From an uncultured cyanobacterium (GTDB lineage Bacteria; Cyanobacteriota; Cyanobacteriia; Cyanobacteriales; Nostocaceae): a stretch of DNA of 64,000 nt. A program made the position numbers and the translations under genes. Shown piece by piece: positions 1 to 9,034 of this stretch; within the stretch, counting starts at the first letter, position 1; every line of letters begins with the position of its first letter. The stretch covers positions 186,001-250,000 of the forward strand of contig CAINGU010000087.1 in the NCBI GenBank assembly GCA_903848645.1. Reading direction: 5' to 3'. The notes beneath the pieces were generated by a model. That model was not told the origin of the DNA. It made no database searches and saw only the letters and a program-made list of their open reading frames with translations.

Positions 1-1743
1 GAAGAAAAATTATGGGGTTTATTAGCAGCTTATCAAAATTCGGCAACTCGTGAATGGCAACCTTCAGAAGTCAACTTTTTAATTCAAATAGGGTTACAAT
101 TCAGCCTGGCTAAGTCCCAAGTTGATTATTTAGATAGATTACGCCAGCAATCTGCAAAAATTGCCCAAATAGTTGAACAGGAAAAAACTTTCTCGAAGAT
201 TGTTAACCAAATTCGTCAATCTTTAACTTCAGGAATAGAAGAAATTTTCAAATCCACAACTCAGGATATCCGTCAACTATTCAAATGCGATCGCACTGCT
301 GTCTATAAATTCACATCTGATTGGGGTGGTCATTTTGTTGCTGAATCAGTAGCCACAGGTTGGGTAAAACTGGTGACACCTGAACATAAAACCGCTTTTG
401 ATGACCCATGTTTACAAGCTATTCAAGGCGGTGATTATAAAAAAGGTGACAAATTAATAGTCAGTGACATTTATCAAGCCAGCTTTGATACCTGCTACAT
501 TGAAATCCTTGAAAGGTTTGAAGCGAGAGCCTATGCAATTGTCCCTATCCTATTTGGTGAAAAACTTTGGGGACTGCTGGCAGTTTATCAAAACTCTAGT
601 ACCCGTCATTGGGAAGATGCTGAAATCAATCTGTTAGCGCGGATTGGTGATCAATTAGGATTAGCTTTGCAACAAACAGAATTCTTGCAACAACTACAAA
701 CCCAATCGGCTAAACTTTCAGAAGCAGCAACCAGAGAAAAAACCGCCAAAGAATTATTACAACAGCGTTCTATTCAACTGCTAATTGCCCTTAAACCTGC
801 CCTTAAAGGGGATTTGACAGTTCGCGCCCCCATTACCGAGGATGAAATAGGAACAATTGCTGATGCTTATAACGGGACTGTGCAAGCACTACAGCAAATC
901 GTCATTCAGGTACAGTCAGCTTCTCAACAGGTAGCTCAAACTTCCAGTAATAGCAGTACCTCACTGGTGGGATTGACTCATTTAGCCAAACAACAATCTG
1001 ACGAAATTACCAAAGCCCTGGCTGATTTGCAACAGATGGTACACTCTACCCAGGCTGTCGTCAACAACGCTCAATTAGTGCAGATAGCTGTTCAACAAGC
1101 TAATAAAACTGTAGATTCTGGCGATACGGCGATGAATGAAACAGTTAACGCTATTCAAGCCATTCGAGAAACTGTAGCGCAAACTAGCAAAAAGATTAAA
1201 CGGCTGAGTGAGTCATCCCAAAAAATCTCCAAAGTGGTAAATTTGATTAGTAGCTTTGCGACTCAAACCAACGTTCTGGCTCTGAATGCGGCTATTGAAG
1301 CAACTAGAGCCGGTGAATATGGTAAAGGCTTTGCAGTGGTAGCTGATGAAGTTCGTTCTTTATCTCGTCAGTCAGCAGCAGCAACTATCGAAATTGAAAA
1401 ATTAGTTCAGGATATTCAAGCAGAAACTGGGGAAGTTGCCGTAGCAATGGAAACAGGTATTCAGCAAGTTGTCGAAGGGACAAATTTAGTTAGTGAAACC
1501 CGTCAAAACCTCAATGCAATAGTTTCTGCAACTGCGGAAATTAGTCAATTAATTGAACGCATTACTGAAGCTACTCAAATACAAATGCAGCAATCTGGTA
1601 CAGTCACAAAATCAATGAATGATGTGGCAGAAATTGCTAACAAAACCTTTGGCGAATCTCAGGAAATCGCCAATGTTTTCCAGAGTTTAACGGGAATGGC
1701 TCAGGATTTATTAGCAACTGCTAGTAAGTTTAAAGTCAAATAA
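1..1743 (+). CDS. Methyl-accepting chemotaxis protein with tandem GAF domains (5' end cut by window)
   Basis: The reading frame is open from base 1, so the start lies outside the window; 580 residues are visible. They hold the end of one GAF domain, a second full GAF domain (about residues 75-235), a short HAMP-like linker, and a cytoplasmic signalling domain with the conserved hairpin tip (NVLALNAAIEATRAGEYGKG). No membrane segment is visible. The second GAF has a DPC motif (Cys codon at 409) and another Cys (codon at 493) exactly 28 residues later, the arrangement known from bilin-binding DXCF cyanobacteriochromes of PixJ type. The hybrid CheA gene follows 126 bp downstream on the same strand, as in pix/ptx phototaxis loci. 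Receptor role is clear; light sensing is inferred. Confidence 0.9.
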   Translation, partial: EEKLWGLLAAYQNSATREWQPSEVNFLIQIGLQFSLAKSQVDYLDRLRQQSAKIAQIVEQEKTFSKIVNQIRQSLTSGIEEIFKSTTQDIRQLFKCDRTAVYKFTSDWGGHFVAESVATGWVKLVTPEHKTAFDDPCLQAIQGGDYKKGDKLIVSDIYQASFDTCYIEILERFEARAYAIVPILFGEKLWGLLAVYQNSSTRHWEDAEINLLARIGDQLGLALQQTEFLQQLQTQSAKLSEAATREKTAKELLQQRSIQLLIALKPALKGDLTVRAPITEDEIGTIADAYNGTVQALQQIVIQVQSASQQVAQTSSNSSTSLVGLTHLAKQQSDEITKALADLQQMVHSTQAVVNNAQLVQIAVQQANKTVDSGDTAMNETVNAIQAIRETVAQTSKKIKRLSESSQKISKVVNLISSFATQTNVLALNAAIEATRAGEYGKGFAVVADEVRSLSRQSAAATIEIEKLVQDIQAETGEVAVAMETGIQQVVEGTNLVSETRQNLNAIVSATAEISQLIERITEATQIQMQQSGTVTKSMNDVAEIANKTFGESQEIANVFQSLTGMAQDLLATASKFKVK

Positions 1744-1869
1744 ATGGGGAATAGGGAATAGGAAATAGGGAAGGAATTTTCTTCTTTCTTCCTTACTCCT
1801 GACTGGGCGCAGGCCCTGCGCCCCTACCTCCTCGATTTAAAATAATTACTAAATCTAAAATCAAAAGTT
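1744..1869. repeat. Intergenic dispersed repeat with GC-rich palindrome
   Basis: This spacer holds short GGGAATAG-type repeats and the palindrome GGGCGCAGGCCCTGCGCCC. A near-identical copy (GGGCGCAGACCCTGCGCCC) lies around 20023-20041, so this is a dispersed repeat. It could fold into a hairpin between the receptor and cheA genes. Confidence 0.6.
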
Positions 1870-4800
1870 ATGATTACAGATCCAGAAATTCGTGAACAAG
1901 GCTATGCTTATTTCCTCGGTGAAGCACCAGAATTGTTACATACTATTGAACAAGATTTATTTACTTTAGTCGAAAGTTCTAGTACAGCTAAAGTACATAA
2001 TTTAATGCGGGCAACACATACAATTAAGGGTGGAGCAGCAAATGTTGGACTCGATACCATTAAGACAATTGCCCATTCTTTAGAAGATATATTTAAGGCT
2101 TTATATAATCCCAATGTAGTTATTGATGGTGAATTACAAGCTTTACTTGTAGAAGGTTATGAATGTTTGCAACTGGCAGTTACAGCGGAAGTTACTAACA
2201 GTAATATTAATGCTGATGGACTTTTGGATCGAGCGACTACAGCCTTTGCCCAAATTCAACAAAAGTTAGGTGATGCTTTTGGGACTGAAACCCATATTCC
2301 CACATCGGAAGAGTTAGGATTTGATATTGTTAAATCTATTTTTGAAGTAGGAGTTAAACAACGTTTAGAGAGTCTGAATCAAGCTATTAGTAATCCACCA
2401 AATCAGTCCGAATTTTGTGAATTATTACACTCTCAAAGTGAAGTATTTATTGGCTTGGCAGAATCTTTAAATCTCCCAGGATTACAAACATTGGCACGCA
2501 CAATTATGGCGGCCATAGACGCAAATCCCGACAATATATTAGAAATTGCGAAAATTGCTTTCGCTGATTTAACAGCAGCACAAATAGCTGTTTTACAAGG
2601 AGATCGTATTTCTGGAGGATCAGCATCTCTAGAATTACAAGCACTGACAAATATCACAAATTTTCTAAAAACCAACAGTTCTTTGGCAACAGTACCAAAA
2701 TACGAGCCGGCGATTACATCTATACATAAATCTTTTGCTGAGACATTTTTTAATATTACTAAAGAATTTTATCAATTTTTAATTACACTTAGCAATGGTA
2801 ATCATGAACCTTTAAAACCAGTCCATGCTAAGTTTTATTTAAAAGTAATTCGCTATATATTTGGCTGGTTTAACCACTACAGAGAAATACCCGAATTAGA
2901 ATTAAATCTATCTTTATTAATTCCTCCACCTAGTCAACAATATCCCATAAATTATCTAGAAGATTGGTTAGAACAATTTCTCTATTTTGTAGAAAATGAA
3001 GGAGATAGCCAATCTTTACGCCTTTATCGTCGCGGGGTAATTTTAATTATTCTCTTAGCCATTGCTAAATTTCAATATACTACTGAAGAAAATAATAGTG
3101 CTATCCCCATCATTAAAACATTAAGGCAGCAAATCCGTGAATTAGGTCAATCATATAAAAATTACCCACCAGTAACTGAGGTAGAAAAAAAATGGCTTGA
3201 TCATCCTAAATTACAAGATTTGCTAGTGATTAAAGAAATAGTTCCGTCCTTATTAATTGAAGACAATAATCATCTTCTGGAGTCAATCTGGGGAGGAGAA
3301 GCTGTTTTAAATACTGATGATGAAATAGTTAAAACACCAGCAAGAACAATTGTAGAAACAGGAGAATCTGTTAAATATGATAATTATTTAGAAAGTGTAA
3401 CATCATCACCAGTTAGTGAAAAAGTAATCCCAGATGATGATACTACAAAAATTAATCAGCAAGTAGAAGAAAAAACTACTGATTCTGTGCATAGAAACTC
3501 TCGTCAGCCTTCCTTTGTGCGGGTAGATGTTGAAGGACTACAACGTCTTAATTACCTGACAAGTGAATTACTAATTTACCAAAAAAGACGGTCTTTATAC
3601 GATGATCAAGTTATAGAACTAATTGACAGATTAAGTCAGCAACTTAACCAACATCAACTAACTTTATATCAATTACGAGATTTACCATTGCAGGGGAATA
3701 ATGTTACATCTCACCATAGCCAATCAGTGAGTACAATAAATTTTGATTCCTTGGAAATGGATGTATATTCAGAGTTTCAATTAACATTGCACTCAGCAAT
3801 GGAAGAAACTTTGCAAATCCAAGAAACTTCTGAATCTCTGGAATTATTGATGAGACAAGCTGCTCAAATCAGTGAGAAAAAACAGACTTTAACCCTAAAT
3901 ATTATAGATAACTTGGTAGAAGCGAGGATGTTACCTTTAGGAACTATCCTCAGTCGCTTTCCCCAAATGGTGCAGAATTTAGCCAATGTTTATGGAAAAC
4001 AGGTAGAATTAAAGCTTACTGGTACACAGGTTCTAGTTGATAAAGCGATCGCTGAAAAACTCTATGATCCTCTATTACAACTGGTACGTAATTCTTTTGA
4101 TCATGGGATTGAACTTCCAGAAATTCGCGGTGAAAGAGGTAAATCTGCACAAGGTATTATTGAAATTTCTGCCTATAATCAAGGTAGCCAAACTGTTATT
4201 GAAATCCATGATGATGGACAAGGTTTAAACTTAGAAAAAATTCGCAGTAGAGCCATAGAACTTAATCTAATTCCCCATGATGATAGTAGAGACTATGTTC
4301 ATCATCTCAGCGAATCTGAACTAATAGAAATGATGTTTGCTCCTGGATTTTCTACAGCCGGTAAAGTCAGTGAAATCTCTGGACGGGGTATGGGTTTAGA
4401 TATTGTTCGTACCCAAATGCAATTACTGAATGGCTCAATTTCTGTGCAATCATCTCCTCATCAGGGAACAAAATTCATCCTCAAAATTCCTTTCTCTATG
4501 ACTACAGATAAACTCATGTTAGTTCAGGCAGGTGGTGTTATTTATGCTTTACTACAAGATAGTATTGAAAAAATAGTTATTCCTTCTGCTCAACAAATCA
4601 AAGAATTTGAAGGCAAACAATTTTTACATTGGCGTACAGATAACGATGAATTGATGGTAAATCTGCAAAAATTAGAAAATTTGATGTATTACAACGGTGC
4701 AGTTCTGAGTACAAATAATCTGCAAAATCTCCATGATAATTCAGAAGCAGGAATGGTGAAAAATCCCATTATTTTACTCCGTCGCAATCAGGGAATGGTG

Positions 4801-5541
4801 GGAGTAGAAGTTGACCAAATTATTGGGGAACAAGAATTAGTAATTAGACCTTTAGGAAGTTCTATTACTCCACCAAAATATGTTTATGGTTGTAGCAGTT
4901 TAGCTAATGGTAACTTGATCTTAATTATTGATGGCACTCTGTTGATTGATACTAAAGAAATGCAAGCCACATTGGATGTCATGACGCTACCAATGACACC
5001 CCCATCAAATCAACAAGCTTTGCCAATGTCAGAAGAGGTAATTGCCTCTACACCTCTAATTACTACATCTACTCCCGCAACTAATACACAAAAACAGCTA
5101 ACTGCTAATGTGTCAGGAAACCACAAATTACCACAAGTAATTTTAGTAGTAGATGATGCTATTAGTCTGCGGCAAACTCTCTCTCTGACTTTGCAAAAAT
5201 CTGGCTATCAAGTATTACAAGCGCAAAATGGTGTAGAGGCTTTAGAACAATTGCAATTACATCCAGAAATTGCAGTAATCATTTCTGATTTAGAGATGCC
5301 AAGAATGAACGGATTTGAATTATTAAGCCATATCCGTCAAAATCCAGAGATTGCTAAAAAACCCGTCGTTGTTCTCACTTCTCGTAGTGCGGAGAAACAT
5401 CGTCAGTTAGCTTACGAATTAGGGGCAAATTCTTATTTAACTAAACCTTACTTAGAACATGAGTTTCTTTCTACTGTTGAGAGTTTCGCTAATAGGAATC
5501 AGGAGGATTCAACTCAGGGATTAATAGCCGCAGGTAAGTAA
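1870..5541 (+). CDS. Hybrid chemotaxis histidine kinase CheA with C-terminal receiver (PixL/HmpE-like)
   Basis: The 1223-residue protein begins with an HPt domain whose phospho-acceptor is His50 (ATHTIKGGAA). A second HPt-like segment at about 145-250 lacks the His motif, and a long low-complexity linker follows to about 530. Then come the dimerisation segment, the HATPase core (N box NSFDHGIELPE, GRGMGLDIVRT), a CheW-like domain, and a receiver domain at about 1085-1205 with the acidic pair DD and ISDLEMP phospho-Asp. It should autophosphorylate under control of the upstream receptor and pass phosphate to its own receiver or to separate CheY proteins. Its place after a GAF-MCP gene and its domain order match PixL/TaxAY/HmpE kinases of phototaxis and hormogonium motility. 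Confidence 0.93.
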   Translation: MITDPEIREQGYAYFLGEAPELLHTIEQDLFTLVESSSTAKVHNLMRATHTIKGGAANVGLDTIKTIAHSLEDIFKALYNPNVVIDGELQALLVEGYECLQLAVTAEVTNSNINADGLLDRATTAFAQIQQKLGDAFGTETHIPTSEELGFDIVKSIFEVGVKQRLESLNQAISNPPNQSEFCELLHSQSEVFIGLAESLNLPGLQTLARTIMAAIDANPDNILEIAKIAFADLTAAQIAVLQGDRISGGSASLELQALTNITNFLKTNSSLATVPKYEPAITSIHKSFAETFFNITKEFYQFLITLSNGNHEPLKPVHAKFYLKVIRYIFGWFNHYREIPELELNLSLLIPPPSQQYPINYLEDWLEQFLYFVENEGDSQSLRLYRRGVILIILLAIAKFQYTTEENNSAIPIIKTLRQQIRELGQSYKNYPPVTEVEKKWLDHPKLQDLLVIKEIVPSLLIEDNNHLLESIWGGEAVLNTDDEIVKTPARTIVETGESVKYDNYLESVTSSPVSEKVIPDDDTTKINQQVEEKTTDSVHRNSRQPSFVRVDVEGLQRLNYLTSELLIYQKRRSLYDDQVIELIDRLSQQLNQHQLTLYQLRDLPLQGNNVTSHHSQSVSTINFDSLEMDVYSEFQLTLHSAMEETLQIQETSESLELLMRQAAQISEKKQTLTLNIIDNLVEARMLPLGTILSRFPQMVQNLANVYGKQVELKLTGTQVLVDKAIAEKLYDPLLQLVRNSFDHGIELPEIRGERGKSAQGIIEISAYNQGSQTVIEIHDDGQGLNLEKIRSRAIELNLIPHDDSRDYVHHLSESELIEMMFAPGFSTAGKVSEISGRGMGLDIVRTQMQLLNGSISVQSSPHQGTKFILKIPFSMTTDKLMLVQAGGVIYALLQDSIEKIVIPSAQQIKEFEGKQFLHWRTDNDELMVNLQKLENLMYYNGAVLSTNNLQNLHDNSEAGMVKNPIILLRRNQGMVGVEVDQIIGEQELVIRPLGSSITPPKYVYGCSSLANGNLILIIDGTLLIDTKEMQATLDVMTLPMTPPSNQQALPMSEEVIASTPLITTSTPATNTQKQLTANVSGNHKLPQVILVVDDAISLRQTLSLTLQKSGYQVLQAQNGVEALEQLQLHPEIAVIISDLEMPRMNGFELLSHIRQNPEIAKKPVVVLTSRSAEKHRQLAYELGANSYLTKPYLEHEFLSTVESFANRNQEDSTQGLIAAGK

Positions 5542-5560
5542 ATATAGGACAAATTGCAAA

Positions 5561-5602
5561 AAGGTTGAATATAACAGTTTCTTTATTTCATTATTCAGCC
5601 TT
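5561..5602. terminator. Hairpin between convergent cheA and potB
   Basis: AAGGTTGAATA and TATTCAGCCTT form an 11-bp stem with one G-T pair in the 118-bp gap between two genes that end toward each other. The position suits a shared terminator, although the U tract is weak. Confidence 0.45.
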
Positions 5603-5659
5603 CTTGTATACTTGAACGAGTGATAATTAAGATTATCTAGACTGTTGTATAAAGCTGTA

Positions 5660-6550
5660 TCATTTTTTCGGTGTTGCTTCACCAAATTTAATCACTAGAG
5701 CGATTGCAATACTCACCATTAAAATCAATGTCATACTCAAAGCTGAACCAAAACCCCAATTTTGAGTAGCACCAAGAAACTGGTTATAAACTAACCTTGC
5801 TGCTGTCATACTCGACGCACCACCAAGTAATTCAGGGTCTATAAAATCCCCCAATCCAGTAATAAAAACTAGCAGCGAACCCGCAGCAATTCCTGGCAAA
5901 ACTTGGGGTACAGTCACTTTCAAAAAAGTTTGTCCTGGATTTGCACCCAAATCAGCAGCAGCTTCTAATAACTGTTTATCTAACTTTTCTAAAGAAGCAT
6001 ATAAAATTAACACCATGTAGGGTAACAAGCTGTAACTCATGCCAATTAATACTGCTGAATTACTGTTGAGAATATCCACCGCAGGTAAACCGACACTAGT
6101 TAATAAACTATTTAATAATCCAGTGGGACGTAAAATTGTTACCCATGCGTAAGAACGCAATAAAGAAGAAGTCCATAAAGGCAAAACAAAAGCTAATACC
6201 AACAAATTTTGCCAACGCTTTGGCACGATCTGAGCAATCCAATAGGCAACTGGAAAACCTAAAATTAAAGTAATAATAGTAGTACCAAATGCCAGAAAAA
6301 GTGAATTGAAGATAACTTTTAAATAAAGCGGTTCAAAAATGCGAATATAGTTACCAAAACCACTAGGATTTACTAGATCACCTGGGCGAATATCCGGTAC
6401 TAAACTTAATTCAAAAATTATTAGTGTTGGCAAAACTAACAATATTAATAACCAAATACCAGATGGTGCTAGTAATGCGAAGGGAGGTAGCCAATTTGCC
6501 CAGACAGGAGGCAATTTTTCTGTTTTGTTGAGATTGCTAGGAGATTCCAT
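5660..6550 (-). CDS. potB: Spermidine/putrescine-type ABC transporter permease (PotB-like)
   Basis: The 296-residue membrane protein has about six hydrophobic segments and the cytoplasmic permease loop EAAADLGANPGQTFLKVTVP, which binds the ATPase. It corresponds to PotB of the polyamine importer. It is the last gene of the potA-potD-potB group, 129 bp after potD, and the gap contains a dispersed repeat. A PotC permease, normally the partner of PotB, is not encoded next to it, so the transporter is completed from elsewhere or works with a single permease. The substrate is inferred from the family and not shown by the sequence. Confidence 0.88.
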   Translation of the reverse strand: MESPSNLNKTEKLPPVWANWLPPFALLAPSGIWLLILLVLPTLIIFELSLVPDIRPGDLVNPSGFGNYIRIFEPLYLKVIFNSLFLAFGTTIITLILGFPVAYWIAQIVPKRWQNLLVLAFVLPLWTSSLLRSYAWVTILRPTGLLNSLLTSVGLPAVDILNSNSAVLIGMSYSLLPYMVLILYASLEKLDKQLLEAAADLGANPGQTFLKVTVPQVLPGIAAGSLLVFITGLGDFIDPELLGGASSMTAARLVYNQFLGATQNWGFGSALSMTLILMVSIAIALVIKFGEATPKK

Positions 6551-6569
6551 TTAAAAATTAGGGATTGGT

Positions 6570-6652
6570 GATTGTTTACTAGGGCGGGCTAGAAGCCCAC
6601 CCCACAAGAGTTATATATTTATTGTGGGGCGAGCAGGATGCCCGCCCATCTT
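6570..6652. repeat. Dispersed inverted repeat between potD and potB
   Basis: GGGCGGGCTAGAAGCCCACCCC and, further on, GGGGCGAGCAGGATGCCCGCCC form complementary GC-rich arms around an AT-rich loop. Related GGGC...GCCC repeats occur near 12735, 24125 and 59560. It is probably a non-coding dispersed element sitting inside the operon. Confidence 0.5.
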
Positions 6653-6679
6653 CATATTTAATTACCTATTACCCCTTTT

Positions 6680-7762
6680 TTAAGTTAGTAATTGAGTCCA
6701 ATAGCGGTCATAAATTTCTTCAAATTTTCCTAGAGGAGTCAACCGTTCACATTTAGCTAAAATTGATTCAGGTGGAAATAAATTAGTATTATCTTGAATT
6801 GTTTTTGGTAACTGTTCAAATCCTGCTCGATTAGGAGTAGAAATATATAGTCTTTCGGAAATTTTCGCTGCTACTTCTGGTTGCAAAATCAAATTAATCC
6901 AGGCATAAGCACCAGCTATATTAGGATTAGATTTAGGAATGACAATAGTATCAGTCCATAATGAAGAACCACTGCGAGGAATTACAAATTTCAGTTTGGG
7001 GTTTTCTTTAGAAATTTTGACTGCATCAGCAGAATAACACATAGCAATTGATAAATCCCCCGCCAGAATTTTATTTTGCCAAGCATCAGTATCAAAGGCT
7101 GCAATGGCAGGTTTTAGTAATTGCAATTTTTGATATGCTTGTTTAACTTCATTTTCATTGTGTGAATTATAGGAATATCCTAACATCCGCAATGTTGCAC
7201 CCATTACCTCCCGCACATCATTAAGTAAGGTAAAGCGTTTGTTTAGTTTATCTTGATTTTGCCAAAGATATTCCCAGTCTTCAGGTGGATTTGGTAGTTG
7301 TTCTGAGTTGTATAATAAACCTGTTGTTCCCCAATTAAAGGGAATACTATAACGATTATTGGGATCATAAATAGGATTATGAAATTGTGTAAATAAGTTA
7401 TCTAAACCAATTAAACGGCTATGATTTATTTCTGCTAATAATCCTTTTTCTACCATTTTCTGGACCATATAGTCAGATGGATAAATGATGCTATAAGTAC
7501 CACCTCCTCCAGCTTGCAACTTAGCCAACATGACATCATTGGATTCATATACATCAGCTATTACTTTCATCCCCGTTTGAGTAGTAAAGGTAGTTAGTAA
7601 TTCTTTATCTGTATATTGCGTCCAGGTATAAATATATAGTTGGTCGCTTTGGTTAGAGCTAACATAGTTTGAGCTTACATTAGCTAGTCGCCAGCCACAA
7701 CTACCTAAAGATAAGGTAGAAAAAGCTGCCATCTTTTTGAGAAATTTACGTCTGTTAGTCAT
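6680..7762 (-). CDS. potD: Polyamine ABC transporter substrate-binding lipoprotein (PotD-like)
   Basis: The 360-residue protein starts with a twin-arginine type signal (NRRKFLKK), a hydrophobic stretch and a lipobox-like LGSC, so it is probably exported folded and lipid-anchored. The mature part resembles PotD/PotF binding proteins (YIYTWTQYTDKELLTTF at the start, then a conserved IPFNWGTTGLLYN strand). Its ATG directly follows the potA stop codon (TAG ATG), which points to translational coupling. It would deliver polyamines or a similar cation to PotA/PotB. Confidence 0.9.
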   Translation of the reverse strand: MTNRRKFLKKMAAFSTLSLGSCGWRLANVSSNYVSSNQSDQLYIYTWTQYTDKELLTTFTTQTGMKVIADVYESNDVMLAKLQAGGGGTYSIIYPSDYMVQKMVEKGLLAEINHSRLIGLDNLFTQFHNPIYDPNNRYSIPFNWGTTGLLYNSEQLPNPPEDWEYLWQNQDKLNKRFTLLNDVREVMGATLRMLGYSYNSHNENEVKQAYQKLQLLKPAIAAFDTDAWQNKILAGDLSIAMCYSADAVKISKENPKLKFVIPRSGSSLWTDTIVIPKSNPNIAGAYAWINLILQPEVAAKISERLYISTPNRAGFEQLPKTIQDNTNLFPPESILAKCERLTPLGKFEEIYDRYWTQLLT

Positions 7763-8899
7763 CTAATTTGCATCTTGACTAATAGCTAAACAGTCAGCTT
7801 TTTCCCACCAAGCGTAAATTGGTGTATTCCGATCTGGTAAGCTACCATAAGTATTCGGTTGTAAAACATTAATATTAATCCCGTTGATTAATTGCACAAC
7901 ATAATTAACATGAGTACCTAAATACATGACATTAATTAGCCGTCCTTCAAAACAGTTTGTGGGGATATTCGGTTGATAGAGAGAAAGTTGAATTTTTTCA
8001 GGACGAACACTAACAACAACACTTTGGGATATTTCTAGGGGTGTTGGTTCGCAGCGTTTAACAATAATAGTTAATCCAGTTTTAGTAGAAATTTTCACAC
8101 ATTCTGCATCTATTTCGGCAATTTCACCACTAAACAAATTAGTATCACCAATAAAATCAGCCACAAAAACTGTTTGGGGACGTTCGTAAATTTGACTAGG
8201 AGTACCAATTTGTTCTATTTTCCCTTGGTTCATCACAGCAATACGATCAGATAAACATAGTGCTTCTTCCTGATCATGTGTCACCATAACAAAGGTTAAC
8301 CCTAAATCTTTATGAAGATTGGATAACTCAACTTGCATCTCCTTGCGAAGTTTCAAATCTAATGCTCCCAAAGGTTCATCTAGGAGAATGACAGCGGGAC
8401 GATTTACCAAAGCCCTAGCTAAGGCTACCCGTTGTTGTTGACCACCGGATAGTTGACTGGGAACACGCGATCGCAAACTTTCCATTTTTACGAGCTTTAA
8501 AGCTTCTGTGACACGACTAGCAATTTCTGATTTGGAGATTTTTTTTAATCGCAGTCCAAAAGCAATGTTTTCCCACACATTCAAATGATTAAATAAAGCA
8601 TAACTTTGAAATACAGTATTCACAGGTCGCTGATAAGCAGGAATATCGGTCATTAACTGACCTTGAATTAGCAACTTACCAGCGTCAACCCTCTCAAACC
8701 CAGCAATTAAACGGAGCGTGGTTGTTTTCCCACAACCAGAAGGACCTAAAATACTAAAAAACTCCCCCTGTCTAACATCCAAATCCACTCCGTGTACTGC
8801 GGGTTCTTGGTTAAAAAACTTGAATACGTTACGCAATTCAACATCAAGTGGCTGTAATGTTTTTAAACCTCTTTGATTCTGCATCGCAGTTTGAGTCAT
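7763..8899 (-). CDS. potA: Polyamine ABC transporter ATPase (PotA-like)
   Basis: This 378-residue ATPase has Walker [10 protein letters not shown], the signature LSGGQQQR, Walker [13 protein letters not shown] and the switch histidine in MVTHDQEEA. The C-terminal 120 residues form a TOBE-type regulatory domain. It is the first gene of the minus-strand potA-potD-potB operon; an STRR array lies upstream. The assignment to polyamines rests on the PotD and PotB neighbours. Other uptake ATPases of the same family (CysA, MalK) look alike. Confidence 0.92.
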   Translation of the reverse strand: MTQTAMQNQRGLKTLQPLDVELRNVFKFFNQEPAVHGVDLDVRQGEFFSILGPSGCGKTTTLRLIAGFERVDAGKLLIQGQLMTDIPAYQRPVNTVFQSYALFNHLNVWENIAFGLRLKKISKSEIASRVTEALKLVKMESLRSRVPSQLSGGQQQRVALARALVNRPAVILLDEPLGALDLKLRKEMQVELSNLHKDLGLTFVMVTHDQEEALCLSDRIAVMNQGKIEQIGTPSQIYERPQTVFVADFIGDTNLFSGEIAEIDAECVKISTKTGLTIIVKRCEPTPLEISQSVVVSVRPEKIQLSLYQPNIPTNCFEGRLINVMYLGTHVNYVVQLINGININVLQPNTYGSLPDRNTPIYAWWEKADCLAISQDAN

Positions 8900-8935
8900 A
8901 ATCTTCAGTAGAATACCCTGATATTTAATATTTAT

Positions 8936-9010
8936 TGTCAGTTGTCAGTTGTCAGTTGTCAGTTGTTAGTTGTTAGTTGTCAGTTGTCAGTTGTCAGTTG
9001 TTAGTTGTCC
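8936..9010. repeat. STRR heptamer array (TTGTCAG)
   Basis: About ten tandem 7-bp units of TTGTCAG, some as TTGTTAG, lie between the divergent potA and PBP2 genes and are followed by a CCCCAGT run up to the PBP2 start. Such heptamer arrays mark heterocystous cyanobacteria. Confidence 0.9.
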
Positions 9011-9034
9011 CCAGTCCCCAGTCCCCAAGTCCCT

